64,000 bases of DNA, from contig CAWJGF010000010.1 in assembly GCA_963842335.1 (NCBI GenBank), positions 434,001 through 498,000 of the forward strand, in the 5' to 3' direction. The DNA is from PALSA-600 sp963842335 (GTDB lineage Bacteria > Actinomycetota > Thermoleophilia > Gaiellales > Gaiellaceae). Shown here piece after piece: positions 50,583 through 58,409 of this stretch; position 1 is the first letter of the stretch; every line of letters begins with the position of its first letter. Under the pieces are notes generated by a model. It was not told where the DNA came from, did no database searches, and was given only the letters and a program-made list of their open reading frames with translations. A program made the position numbers and the translations under genes.

Positions 50583-51938
50583 GTGTTCGAGCGACGCTCG
50601 CTGCTCATTGGCTTCGTGGTCGTGGCGGTCGCGGTCGCCTTCGCCGACTCGTCGATCGTCGTCCTCGCGCTGCCGGAGTTGTACGGGCACTTCAACACGA
50701 CGATCGAGGGTGTGTCGTGGGTCGTGACGGCGTACAACGCCGCGGTCGCACTCGTCGCGCTCGCGCTCGTGTTCGTCGTCCACCGTTGGCAGGCGGCGTA
50801 CGTCCTCGTCGGCGGTCTGGTGACCTTCATAGCCGCCTCGATCGCCTGTGCGGCGTCAGAGAGCCTCAACTTTCTGATCGTCGCCCGTTGCGTTCAGGGT
50901 GCTGGGGCGGCGTTGCTCCTCGCAGGGGCGTTACCGGTCTTGGCCGCGCTGACGGGCTCGGCTGTTCGGGGCGGCGCAATCTGGACGCTTGCCGGGACGT
51001 TCGGTGCGGCACTCGGGCCGGCGCTCGGCGGCGTCGTCACACAGGTGTTCGACTGGCGCGCGATCTTCGCGGTGCAGGCACCGCTCGCGGCACTCGGGCT
51101 GGTCGCGGCGGTGCTGGCACCGACCTCCTCGCTGCTCGAGGAGGGGTGGCGACCGTCGCTCGCCCGGACGATCCCGGCGAACGTCTGCCTCGGCTTGATC
51201 TTCGGGGCGCTCGTCGGTGTGCTGTTTCTCTCGGTGCTGCTCGTCATCACGGTGTGGGGCTACTCGCCGATCGGCGGCGCCGCGATCGTCAGCGTGCTCC
51301 CTGTGGCGACACTCGCCACCCGGCGGCTCGTACCGCGGCTCGAGTCTCTCGTCGCGGTCTGGTCGGGAGCGGGGCTGCTCACGCTCGGTCTGGCGGTGCT
51401 CGCCTTCCTTCCGTCGGCGAGCGTCGGTCGGGCGACGGCAGCGCTCGTTCTCTGTGGCGTCGGGCTCGGCCTGGCGGTGCCTCTTCTCTCGGATGCCGCG
51501 CTCGATCTCGGTGCTGGACTGTCGCGAAGCGGCACCCTGACCATCGGGGTGCGGCATCTCGGACTCGTGCTCGCGCTCGCCGTGATCGCCCCTATCCTCG
51601 CGTCGCAGCTGCCTTCGGCGGGTCACCGAGTTACGCTCCGCGCGACCGCCGTCCTGCTTGACGCGCCAATCGGACTCGGGACGAAGGTGCCGGTCGCGGT
51701 CGGTGTTGCCGGCGAGCTCAAGAAAGCCCGCGCGGGAGAAGTGCCCGACGTCTCGAAGCCGTTCGACGATCACGGCGCCCGGACCGACAGCGGTCTCGCG
51801 GCGGTCCGCAACGACGTGATCTCGACGATCGAGACCACGATCACGCGCAGCTTCCGCGCTTCGTTCCTCTTCTCCGCCGCGCTCGGCGCGGCCGCCTTGC
51901 TCGTCGCCGTCGCGTTTCGTGGGCGGCTGCTTCGATGA
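50583..51938 (+). CDS. MFS transporter, DHA2-like
   Basis: 451 residues, about 12-13 membrane helices. AFADSSIVVLALPELYGHFN is the degenerate helix 1 motif D1 and TFGAALGPALGGVVTQVFDWR the motif C antiporter signature. A long hydrophilic loop (about 365-420) precedes the last helix, unusual for the family. Substrate unknown. Its stop overlaps the ATG of the following membrane protein (ATGA), so the two are likely partners. Confidence 0.85.
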   Translation: MFERRSLLIGFVVVAVAVAFADSSIVVLALPELYGHFNTTIEGVSWVVTAYNAAVALVALALVFVVHRWQAAYVLVGGLVTFIAASIACAASESLNFLIVARCVQGAGAALLLAGALPVLAALTGSAVRGGAIWTLAGTFGAALGPALGGVVTQVFDWRAIFAVQAPLAALGLVAAVLAPTSSLLEEGWRPSLARTIPANVCLGLIFGALVGVLFLSVLLVITVWGYSPIGGAAIVSVLPVATLATRRLVPRLESLVAVWSGAGLLTLGLAVLAFLPSASVGRATAALVLCGVGLGLAVPLLSDAALDLGAGLSRSGTLTIGVRHLGLVLALAVIAPILASQLPSAGHRVTLRATAVLLDAPIGLGTKVPVAVGVAGELKKARAGEVPDVSKPFDDHGARTDSGLAAVRNDVISTIETTITRSFRASFLFSAALGAAALLVAVAFRGRLLR

Positions 51939-52390
51939 ACAGCCGGAGCGTTGCGGGTGTCGCCGTGGTTGCGGCACTGGTCGTTGCCGGCGTGCTTCTG
52001 GTTGCAAGCGAAGTGGTGCAGGGATTCACCGACCGCTCGGCCGCGATCGCAAACCCCTGCGCCGAGCGAGCGCCCTTCCCGGGCAGCGGCCTCGATGCAA
52101 CCGTGCAGCGTGTCGTGCTCAACGGCCTCGATGGGGCGGCTTGCCGGCTCGGCACCTCCCGCGAGCGCCTGGTCCTCGCCCTGGCCGGCGACTCGAGCCA
52201 ACGCCTCCCCAACGACCGCGCGACGATCAACTCCGCTGTGCGAGCAGGGCTCCTGCGCGCAGTCGACGAGGCCACCGATCGCGGCGACATTCCCGCCCTT
52301 CTGGCGCCGCTCGTGCGCCGTGTTGTGCAGAACGCCCCGCTCGACCAATTGATCCGAGGCGCCATCAGTCTCCGCGGCCTGTTCGGTTGA
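51935..52390 (+). CDS. Membrane-anchored hypothetical protein coupled to MFS gene
   Basis: 151 residues. Single N-terminal hydrophobic helix (VAGVAVVAALVVAGVLLVAS) and an extracytoplasmic helical domain with two cysteines (NPCAERAP and AACRLGTS) that could form a disulfide. It ends with hydrophobic helices RRVVQNAPLDQLIRGAI. No known family. Coupling to the MFS gene suggests an accessory role in export. Confidence 0.7.
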   Translation: MNSRSVAGVAVVAALVVAGVLLVASEVVQGFTDRSAAIANPCAERAPFPGSGLDATVQRVVLNGLDGAACRLGTSRERLVLALAGDSSQRLPNDRATINSAVRAGLLRAVDEATDRGDIPALLAPLVRRVVQNAPLDQLIRGAISLRGLFG

Positions 52391-52439
52391 GGCGCGCGGC
52401 GCTTGGGGGACGCGACGTAGGGGTGCGCTACATCGTCGG

Positions 52440-53296
52440 CTAACGCACCCAGAGCTGGTCGAGGAGCGCCCCCCACTGCGGGCTGTACTGGTAGTTGCCG
52501 ACGCGCCTGGAGACGAGGACGAACGAGAGCGGGTTCTGCAAGACGAGCCATGGCGCCTGGTCGACAACGTCGCGATCGACCTTGCTCCAAAGCCTCGAGG
52601 CCGCTCCGGGGTCAGTGTTTCGGAGCGATCGGGCGCGGGCCATCTCGGCATCGATGCGGCGGTTGCAAAACGCCGCATAGTTCTGGTTGACGCTCGAGGC
52701 GGGAGCGAACGAGCCGCACGTGAGCGTTGCATCGAAGAAGTCGCCTGGTGTCGGGTTGTCCTGGAACCAGCCCGCGATGCCGGCTTGGATCCGCAGCCGT
52801 GAATCGGCGATCGCCTCGAAATAGGCGCTCCGGTCGAAATTCTTGAAGCGAGCCTTGTAGCCGAGGGAATTGAGCACCGAGACGAGGTAGTTGCCGCCGT
52901 GCGGCTTGAAGACCGCGGTGATGCCGACGACGGTCACCTTCTGACCCGCCGTCCCGGACGCTGCGACAAGCCGCCGCGCCGTTGCGAGGTCCGGCCCCTC
53001 ATAGTTCCCCTCTGCGTTCGGATGGATCGTGTAGGGGCAGTAGCGCCGATAGCCGTCGAGGGTTGGTGGCAGCACCTGGCAACTCGGCTGCTCGAGCTGC
53101 GGCCCGCCTCGAAGGTCGCCCATGCGATTCCGGTCGACGGCATAGTTGACCGCACGCCTCACTCTCAGGTCGTTGAACGGGGGCACGCGGGTGTTGAGGA
53201 AGACATAGAACGTCTGTAGGGTCCCGGGAAGCGCGCCTCGTCGATCACCGACCCGTCGGTCTCGACTGCGACCCGCCCAGCGAGGAAGACCTTCAG
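52440..53296 (-). pseudogene. Remnant of a SARP-regulator/solute-binding-protein fusion, internally deleted
   Basis: The 5' end reads (M)KVFLAGRVAVETDGSVIDEARFPG from CTG 53296 with a perfect AAGGAGG 8 nt upstream; this is the beginning of an AfsR/SARP (BTAD) regulator. Near 53222-53230 it jumps out of frame into TFYVFLNTRVPPFNDLRVRRAVNYAVDR, which continues to 52440 as the C-terminal half of a family 5 (peptide/nickel) ABC solute-binding protein. Fused SARP plus SBP_bac_5 proteins exist in related actinobacteria, to my knowledge. The middle, several hundred codons, is gone and the frame is broken. Confidence 0.7.
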
Positions 53297-53471
53297 CTGG
53301 AGAACCTCCTTAGCCTTTCTGTTGCTGCCATCTTGCCTGGATCGAGCACCAAGTTCGTAGCCGCGTCCGCGCGGGGGTTGCGGCGATGGTGCCGGGAGGG
53401 GTATGTATGTAGTACTGGGTGTTGAACGAGTCGTCGGGAGGGGGCGCGTCGATGCACACGAGGGTGAACGG

Positions 53472-54308
53472 GTGAGCTATTGCTGGCCCCTCGAGCCGTT
53501 CGATCAGCAGCACCCCGTGCGGGCGTTCTTCTGTGACCCGCGAATCGGGGACAAGGGCGGTAAGGCTTTTCACTTCGGCATCGATGTCTCGGGGGCCGAT
53601 GGGACTCCCGTCTATGCGGTGCAGCCCGGCGTCATCGACGTCGAGGGCGCCCAGAACATCGCGGTCGTCGAGGGCGGTGGTGCGGGTGAGCACGGCTACT
53701 GGCACATCATCCCGGCCGTGAAGCACGGCCAGCGCGTCGCGCAGCACGAACTGATCGGGCACATCGCGAAAGGCTGGGGGCACGTCCACTTCGCCGAACG
53801 CCGCGGGGGGAAGTACTGGAATCCCTTGCGCAAGGGGGCACTCACACCGTTCGCCGACTTCGGCGCGCCCTCGGTCGACCGGATCGTCATCCAACGCGGC
53901 GGCAAGCACCTTGCCCCTGACTTCCTCACCGGGGTCGTCGCGTTGATCGCGGAAGCGCACGACATCACCCCGGTCGCCGCACCGCCGCCGTGGAAGGGTC
54001 TACCGGTGTCGCCTGCGCTCGTGCGCTTCAGAATCGTGCGCGGCGGCCGTGCCGTCGTCCCGTGGAAGGTGGTCGCCGACTTCCGCACCACACTGCTGGA
54101 CGCCTCGATCTACCCGCAGGTCTACGCGGCCGGGACGACCCAGAATCACCCGAATGTGGCGGGGCTCTTCCGATTCCTGCTCGCGGGCGCCTTCGATACG
54201 CGAGCCCATCCCGACGGTGCGTACCGGCTCGACGTCGAGGCCGCCGACATCCGCGGCAACGCGTCGAGGAAGCACCTCGAGCTGACGTTCACGAACGCCG
54301 CCGTCTAA
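53472..54308 (+). CDS. M23/LytM-like putative metallopeptidase
   Basis: 278 residues. HFGIDVSGADGTPVYAVQPG supplies the H-x3-D zinc ligands, and a later HVHFAE supplies the H-x-H, the arrangement of M23 (LytM/lysostaphin) peptidases. A C-terminal beta domain of unknown type (about 170-278) follows. No signal peptide is seen with GTG 53472 or with a longer start at 53403, so export or activity on peptidoglycan is uncertain. Confidence 0.65.
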   Translation: MSYCWPLEPFDQQHPVRAFFCDPRIGDKGGKAFHFGIDVSGADGTPVYAVQPGVIDVEGAQNIAVVEGGGAGEHGYWHIIPAVKHGQRVAQHELIGHIAKGWGHVHFAERRGGKYWNPLRKGALTPFADFGAPSVDRIVIQRGGKHLAPDFLTGVVALIAEAHDITPVAAPPPWKGLPVSPALVRFRIVRGGRAVVPWKVVADFRTTLLDASIYPQVYAAGTTQNHPNVAGLFRFLLAGAFDTRAHPDGAYRLDVEAADIRGNASRKHLELTFTNAAV

Positions 54309-54342
54309 GGTCCCGATCACTGCGAGCGTGGGGAGCGTTCGA

Positions 54343-55572
54343 ATGACGAAGACATCGGTCGATGCGTCAACCGGAAATCTGATCGTTTCAGGCAAGCGGG
54401 TGTTCCCGATCGGTCTCTCCGATCCGCCGCCGCTGGACGGCGTGGCGCCCGAGAGCGGACTGAATGCCTGGGCCGAGATTGCGAGCGCCGGCGTGACGTT
54501 TACCCGCAACTACACGGTGTGGACGAATGACGCTGCGGCCGAGCAGATCCTGTCGGTGGCGCAGCAGCTCGACGCGGCGTCGAAGCACGGCCTGCAGCTC
54601 TGGCTCGCCCTTGCCGGCGTCGACAACGACCTGTCGCACCAACCGCTGCTGAACAAGGTCGTCAACACCTTGAAGGGCCACCCCGGCCTCGGCGCGTGGA
54701 AGGGAGCCGACGAGCCGGCGCACGGTCGCGTTCCGGTGGCTGGCCTGGTGGCGGTGCACAACCATCTCCGGACGCTCGATCCGGACCATCCGCTCGTGAT
54801 CATCCAGGCGCCCAGAGGCCCGGCACCGAAGGCGGGCGGCAACGACACTCGACTGACGGCGGCGGCGGTCGCGCCGTATGCGGCTGCCTGCGACATCCAC
54901 GGAGTCGACATCTACCCGGTGTCGAAGCCACCCGGGACCCACGCCGGCGGCCCGCCGGTGAACACTGACATCAGCGTCGTCGGCGACATGACGGCGATCA
55001 TCGCCAAGGCAACGGGCCGGAAAGCGATCTGGATGACGCTGCAGATCTCGTGGAGCGGCGTCTTCCCGCCTCACCCGGTGGTCATGCCGACGCTCCAGCA
55101 GGCGAGGTTCATGGCCTACGACGCGATCATCGCGGGCGCGCGCGGCCTGTTCTTCTTCGGCGGGCAGTACAAGCAGGTGATGAACGCCGCCGACCGGCAG
55201 CACGGGTGGAACTGGACGTACTGGAAGAACGTCCAACGGCCGCTCCTCGAGGAGCTGTCCGGTGCCGACCACGCCCCGGCCCTCACCGCACCCATCTCCG
55301 CCCATGCGATCAAGACGACCGCAGCTCGCATCGGCCTGAGCGCACGGGAGGCCGGTGGCTTCCTCTACATCCTTGCGGTCAGACGGAGCCCGACCTCGAC
55401 CGGCAAGGTGCGGTTCACCGGGCTTCCCGCTCACATCACCCACGGCACGGTGCTCGCTCACGGGCCCGGGAACCCGGCGCGTCCCGTGACGGCCGCAGGG
55501 GGTGCGTTCACCGATTCCAGCCCGTTCGGGCCGCACAACGCGCGGGTCTACCGCTTCCCGCTTCCGGCGTAG
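54343..55572 (+). CDS. TIM-barrel glycoside hydrolase-like protein
   Basis: 409 residues. The pattern FTRNYTVWTND, HGLQLWLALAGVDND, GAWKGADEPAHGRVP, DIHGVDIYPVS and FMAYDAIIAGARGLFFFGGQ follows the strands of an (alpha/beta)8 hydrolase, with a candidate acid/base Glu in ADEP. The second catalytic Glu is not evident (IWMTLQISW where it might lie), so activity is unsure. A C-terminal beta domain follows. There is no signal peptide. GGGAG 7 nt before ATG 54343 supports this start over GTG 54328. It probably shares a transcript with the M23-like gene 34 bases upstream. Confidence 0.65.
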   Translation: MTKTSVDASTGNLIVSGKRVFPIGLSDPPPLDGVAPESGLNAWAEIASAGVTFTRNYTVWTNDAAAEQILSVAQQLDAASKHGLQLWLALAGVDNDLSHQPLLNKVVNTLKGHPGLGAWKGADEPAHGRVPVAGLVAVHNHLRTLDPDHPLVIIQAPRGPAPKAGGNDTRLTAAAVAPYAAACDIHGVDIYPVSKPPGTHAGGPPVNTDISVVGDMTAIIAKATGRKAIWMTLQISWSGVFPPHPVVMPTLQQARFMAYDAIIAGARGLFFFGGQYKQVMNAADRQHGWNWTYWKNVQRPLLEELSGADHAPALTAPISAHAIKTTAARIGLSAREAGGFLYILAVRRSPTSTGKVRFTGLPAHITHGTVLAHGPGNPARPVTAAGGAFTDSSPFGPHNARVYRFPLPA

Positions 55573-55577
55573 CGCGG

Positions 55578-55602
55578 GCGGCAGGGCCGACGGCCCTGCC
55601 GC
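55578..55602. terminator. Bidirectional hairpin between convergent genes
   Basis: An 11-bp perfect stem (GCGGCAGGGCC/GGCCCTGCCGC) with a GAC loop, placed exactly between the stops at 55572 and 55615. Confidence 0.65.
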
Positions 55603-55614
55603 AGGCACGGCTGC

Positions 55615-56205
55615 TCAGCTGAACGGCTTGGTGACCATGTCGGCGATCACCAGGAACAGCACGGCGACGTCGACGCGTGCGATCACGAGGATCCGGCTGA
55701 TCAGCGCCATCGTCACAGGACTGGTCGGGCCGTTCTGCTCCGCGGACGCCTTGATTTTCTTCGCGAGTGGCGAGAGGACGGCGATGCCGGTCACGAAGGT
55801 CACCGCGTAGCCGAGGAGCCCGACGACGATCCAGAACCTGCCCCAGCCCCAGTTGGTGTTCAGCATCATCGCGATTCCCATCAGGAAGACGACGAGCCCG
55901 GCGGGCGCGAACACCTTCTCTCCGACGAACGCCGCCTGGCGCGCGACGTTCACGAGTTCCATCGGATCTTCCTCACGCTCGGCTGCGAGCGCGAGGATCG
56001 TCAGCAGCGCACCGCCGCCGATCCATACGACTGCGAAGAGCACGTGGACGTACTTGAACAAGGCGTACCAGTGGTTGGGTACGAGCGCCGACGACGAAAA
56101 GGCAAAGATCAGCGCGACGACGACAACGATGGCGAGCAGTGCGAGTGTGAGAGCGCCGGAACTCCGAGGTTCGGCCGGCGCAACGGGAGTTGCAGTTGTG
56201 TCCAT
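55615..56205 (-). CDS. DUF2269-like integral membrane protein
   Basis: 196 residues, about four to five helices after a Pro-rich cytosolic start. HWYALFKYVHVLFAVVWIGGGALLTI carries the His-containing helix typical of DUF2269 and copper-resistance-D-like membrane proteins. NVARQAAFVGEKVFAPAGLVV and WGWGRFWIVVGLLGYAVTF follow. No function is established; haem or metal binding by the histidines is possible. ATG 56205 follows its hexamer by 7 nt. Confidence 0.8.
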   Translation of the reverse strand: MDTTATPVAPAEPRSSGALTLALLAIVVVVALIFAFSSSALVPNHWYALFKYVHVLFAVVWIGGGALLTILALAAEREEDPMELVNVARQAAFVGEKVFAPAGLVVFLMGIAMMLNTNWGWGRFWIVVGLLGYAVTFVTGIAVLSPLAKKIKASAEQNGPTSPVTMALISRILVIARVDVAVLFLVIADMVTKPFS

Positions 56206-56212
56206 GGCGCCG

Positions 56213-56218
56213 ACTCTA
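56213..56218 (-). promoter_or_regulatory. -10 hexamer TAGAGT (minus) before DUF2269-like gene
   Basis: Spacer of 7 nt to ATG 56205. Confidence 0.55.
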
Positions 56219-56238
56219 CGCAGAGTGGCCGGACGACT

Positions 56239-56712
56239 TCAAGACCCGTTCTCTCGTAAGGCGCGGCAAGCGTCGAGTAACTCGTCGAGGTCTGGGACCT
56301 CGCTTGCCCCGTAGTGCCAGGCACCGCGCACAGAGCCGCTGGAGTCGAGCAGGAACGCGCTTCGCTCGGCGACATCCTTCAGGCCGCGAAACTCGTGCGC
56401 GATTTCGAAGGCGTGCACCGCCTCGGCGTTCCAGTCGGAGAGGAGGCCGAAGTTGAGGTCGAGCGCTTGCGTCCACGCGATGTGGGTCCACGGCGAGTCG
56501 CGTGAGATGCCGATCGGCTGCACACCCGCCGCGTCGAACTCTGCTCTCCTGTCACGCAGGAGCTCCATCTCGCTCGTTCAGGTCGAGGACCAGTCGAATA
56601 GGTAGAAGAAGAGCAGCTTCGGCCCGTCGTCCACCAGTTCGCGTACCAGCATCGGCTCGCTCGGTCCCAGGAAGATCGTCGCGTCGGGGACGCGGTCGCC
56701 GACCGACAGCAT
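56239..56712 (-). CDS. Peroxiredoxin with selenocysteine (in-frame TGA) at the catalytic position
   Basis: AhpC/TSA-fold thiol peroxidase of 157 residues if TGA 56580-56578 is read as Sec45. The first 44 residues (MLSVGDRVPDATIFLGPSEP, then KLLFFYLFDWSST) are a standard peroxiredoxin N-terminus; after the TGA the same frame continues TSEMELLRDRRAEFDAAGVQ, GISRDSPWTH and FGLLSDWNAEAVHAF. The TGA sits exactly where the peroxidatic Cys of the S/T-x-x-C motif belongs; no Cys lies in the rest of the protein. A SECIS-like hairpin follows. A Cys-to-stop mutation is the alternative. Own promoter, downstream of the sigma factor and propeller genes. Confidence 0.82.
56546..56580 (-). promoter_or_regulatory. 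UGA plus candidate bacterial SECIS hairpin
   Basis: After UGA (56580-56578) there are 15 nt, then stem CUCCUG (56562-56557), loop CGUGA (56556-56552) and CAGGAG (56551-56546). The 6-bp stem is perfect and flanked by a tandem G-A mismatch and a further G-C pair. The small loop with GU and a UGA-to-loop distance of 21 nt fit the known bacterial SECIS pattern recognised by SelB. Confidence 0.75.
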
Positions 56713-56718
56713 GGGGCG

Positions 56719-56724
56719 ACTTTA
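56719..56724 (-). promoter_or_regulatory. -10 hexamer TAAAGT (minus) before selenoprotein gene
   Basis: Begins with the TAA stop of the propeller gene and lies 6 nt before ATG 56712. Confidence 0.55.
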
Positions 56725-57834
56725 GCCGCAGCACCAGCGGCCCGCGAGCCGCAGCGTCGTGCCGCGGCGGTCGGCGGGCGGGAACTGCGCCTGGATGTTC
56801 GCGACCGCGTGCACGCGGTCGCCGTGCAAGAAGAGCCACTGGTCGGCGCTCGGCCAGGCGACGAGCAGCCACTGCGCATCGGGTGACCAGGCGAGGTCGC
56901 CGAAGGCGCCTGGGCCGACGAAGAGGAGCTTCGCGTGCCCGGGTCGGTCGACGTCGACGACCTGCACCTCGCTGCGCGACGTGAGCCGGATCCCGACGGC
57001 GAGGCGGTGCGAGCCGGGTGCAAACGCCGCTCTGAGAAACTCGGAGCCCGGCATCGAAATGGTGCGATGAACCTTGCCCGCCGCGTCGAGCACGACGATG
57101 CCCGTCGGCGAGACCACCGCGAGGTACCGCCCGTCGCTCGACCATTCGAGGTCGGACGCCGGCAGGGCAACGGGCGTGCGCCAGTCGACGCGACCCGTAT
57201 CGCTCGACCGCAGGACAACGGCATCCCCGGAGAGATAGGCCAGGGTCTGCAGCCTCGCCGGGTCCCACGCAGGGGATACTTCCTTCGCAGAGCGGTCGAG
57301 CAGCCTGTCACCGGTGCCGTCACCCGCGACCACCCGCAAGCCGCTGTCGGAGAGGTACGCGATTCGCGTGTCGGTGAGCGTGCCTTCCCACCGCGGCAGG
57401 CGCGGGTGCCGGCGCGCGAGTGACCAGCGCACGTTGCCTTGTGCATCGAGGGCGACGAGCTCGTTCGGCTTGGTGGCGACGAGGAAACGGCCGTGTGGCG
57501 ACCACTCTGCATCGGTGTACGACCCGAGTCGTCGCTTCAACCCGTTGTCGTGCACGAGCCAGACGCCGCCGTGATTTCCAGAGACGACGAGCAGGCGTCC
57601 GCCGGCGGGCAGCGAGAACAGGGCCGGCGTCGCGTGCTGAATGCCGACCGCCTCGCGAACGCGGTGGAAGACGGCGCGCCCGGGCGGTGACAGGACGGCT
57701 GCCACGATCACGCCGAGCACGACGACGAGTGCGAGCACGAGCCGCCGTCTGGGACGGCGCGTGGCTCCGACCGGCGAACGCTCGGCATACGCCCGTCTCA
57801 CGACCTGCCAGGCGCGCTCCTCGGCGTCGCTCAC
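56722..57834 (-). CDS. Membrane-anchored beta-propeller protein next to ECF sigma
   Basis: 370 residues. A basic cytosolic N-terminus (about 1-30), one transmembrane helix (LVLALVVVLGVIVAAVL) and an extracytoplasmic domain of repeated WD/PD40-like blades (SYTDAEWSPHGRFLVATKPN, ASDLEWSSDGRYLAVVSP, GAFGDLAWSPDAQWLLVAW). The GTG start overlaps the sigma factor stop (GTGA). Gene position and topology match an anti-sigma or signal-sensing partner, but no recognised anti-sigma domain or HxxxCxxC motif is seen. Confidence 0.75.
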   Translation of the reverse strand: MSDAEERAWQVVRRAYAERSPVGATRRPRRRLVLALVVVLGVIVAAVLSPPGRAVFHRVREAVGIQHATPALFSLPAGGRLLVVSGNHGGVWLVHDNGLKRRLGSYTDAEWSPHGRFLVATKPNELVALDAQGNVRWSLARRHPRLPRWEGTLTDTRIAYLSDSGLRVVAGDGTGDRLLDRSAKEVSPAWDPARLQTLAYLSGDAVVLRSSDTGRVDWRTPVALPASDLEWSSDGRYLAVVSPTGIVVLDAAGKVHRTISMPGSEFLRAAFAPGSHRLAVGIRLTSRSEVQVVDVDRPGHAKLLFVGPGAFGDLAWSPDAQWLLVAWPSADQWLFLHGDRVHAVANIQAQFPPADRRGTTLRLAGRWCCG

Positions 57835-58328
57835 TCGCCGTCCTCCTTCATCCTGTCGAGGCCACGTCGGAGGCGTGAGTTGACGGTCCCGCGTGGTAGC
57901 TCGAGCAACTCTGCGATCTCACCGGGGGTGTACTCGAGCACGTACCGGAGGACGACCACTGCGCGCTGCTCGGGCTCGAGGACAGCGATGCGGGCGAGTG
58001 CGCCGCCCTCGGGCTCCGGTATAGGGGCGGCGGGCAACCAGTCGCCGAGCTCGACCTCCGCGCGAAGCCTGCGGGCGCGCGTCCAGTCGATTGCCCGGTT
58101 GACGACGATGCGATGCAGCCACGGAGCGAACGGACGGCGGCGGTCGAAGCGATCGAGGTTGCGGATGGCAGCCAGGAACGCCTCTTGCGCGATGTCCTCT
58201 GCTGCCACGGGATCTCCGGTGACGAGCCGCGCCGCGCGGTAGGCGCGCGGCCAGTGCTCGCGAAAGAGCCGCTCGAGGTCGGCGACCGACCCGCGCTGGG
58301 CTCCCCTGATCCAGGCGCGCTCCGCCAC
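57831..58328 (-). CDS. ECF-type RNA polymerase sigma factor
   Basis: 165 residues. Region 2 (DLERLFREHWPRAYRAARLV, then AEDIAQEAFLAAIRNLDRFD with -10 recognition) and region 4 (LEPEQRAVVVLRYVLEYTPG, then EIAELLELPRGTVNSRLRRG helix-turn-helix). There is no region 1 or 3, as in ECF factors. GTG 58328 follows a TAGAGT by 6 nt. The coupled gene is a membrane propeller protein, and the selenoprotein peroxiredoxin is next, so an envelope or redox stress response is a reasonable guess. Confidence 0.93.
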   Translation of the reverse strand: MAERAWIRGAQRGSVADLERLFREHWPRAYRAARLVTGDPVAAEDIAQEAFLAAIRNLDRFDRRRPFAPWLHRIVVNRAIDWTRARRLRAEVELGDWLPAAPIPEPEGGALARIAVLEPEQRAVVVLRYVLEYTPGEIAELLELPRGTVNSRLRRGLDRMKEDGE

Positions 58329-58334
58329 CCGTCG

Positions 58335-58340
58335 ACTCTA
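58335..58340 (-). promoter_or_regulatory. -10 hexamer TAGAGT (minus) before sigma factor gene
   Basis: Spacer of 6 nt to GTG 58328. Confidence 0.55.
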
Positions 58341-58409
58341 CGACGGAAGGTGCTCACGAGGTCCATACGCGCCCAGGCCCTGATCGGGTCCCTGGTGGTT
58401 GCCGGCGCG

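Noticed and set aside
56578..56580. Treating the TGA in the peroxiredoxin as a simple nonsense mutation
   Set aside because: The codon falls exactly on the catalytic residue, the reading frame is otherwise intact on both sides, and a suitable hairpin follows; mutation remains possible but is the less economical reading.
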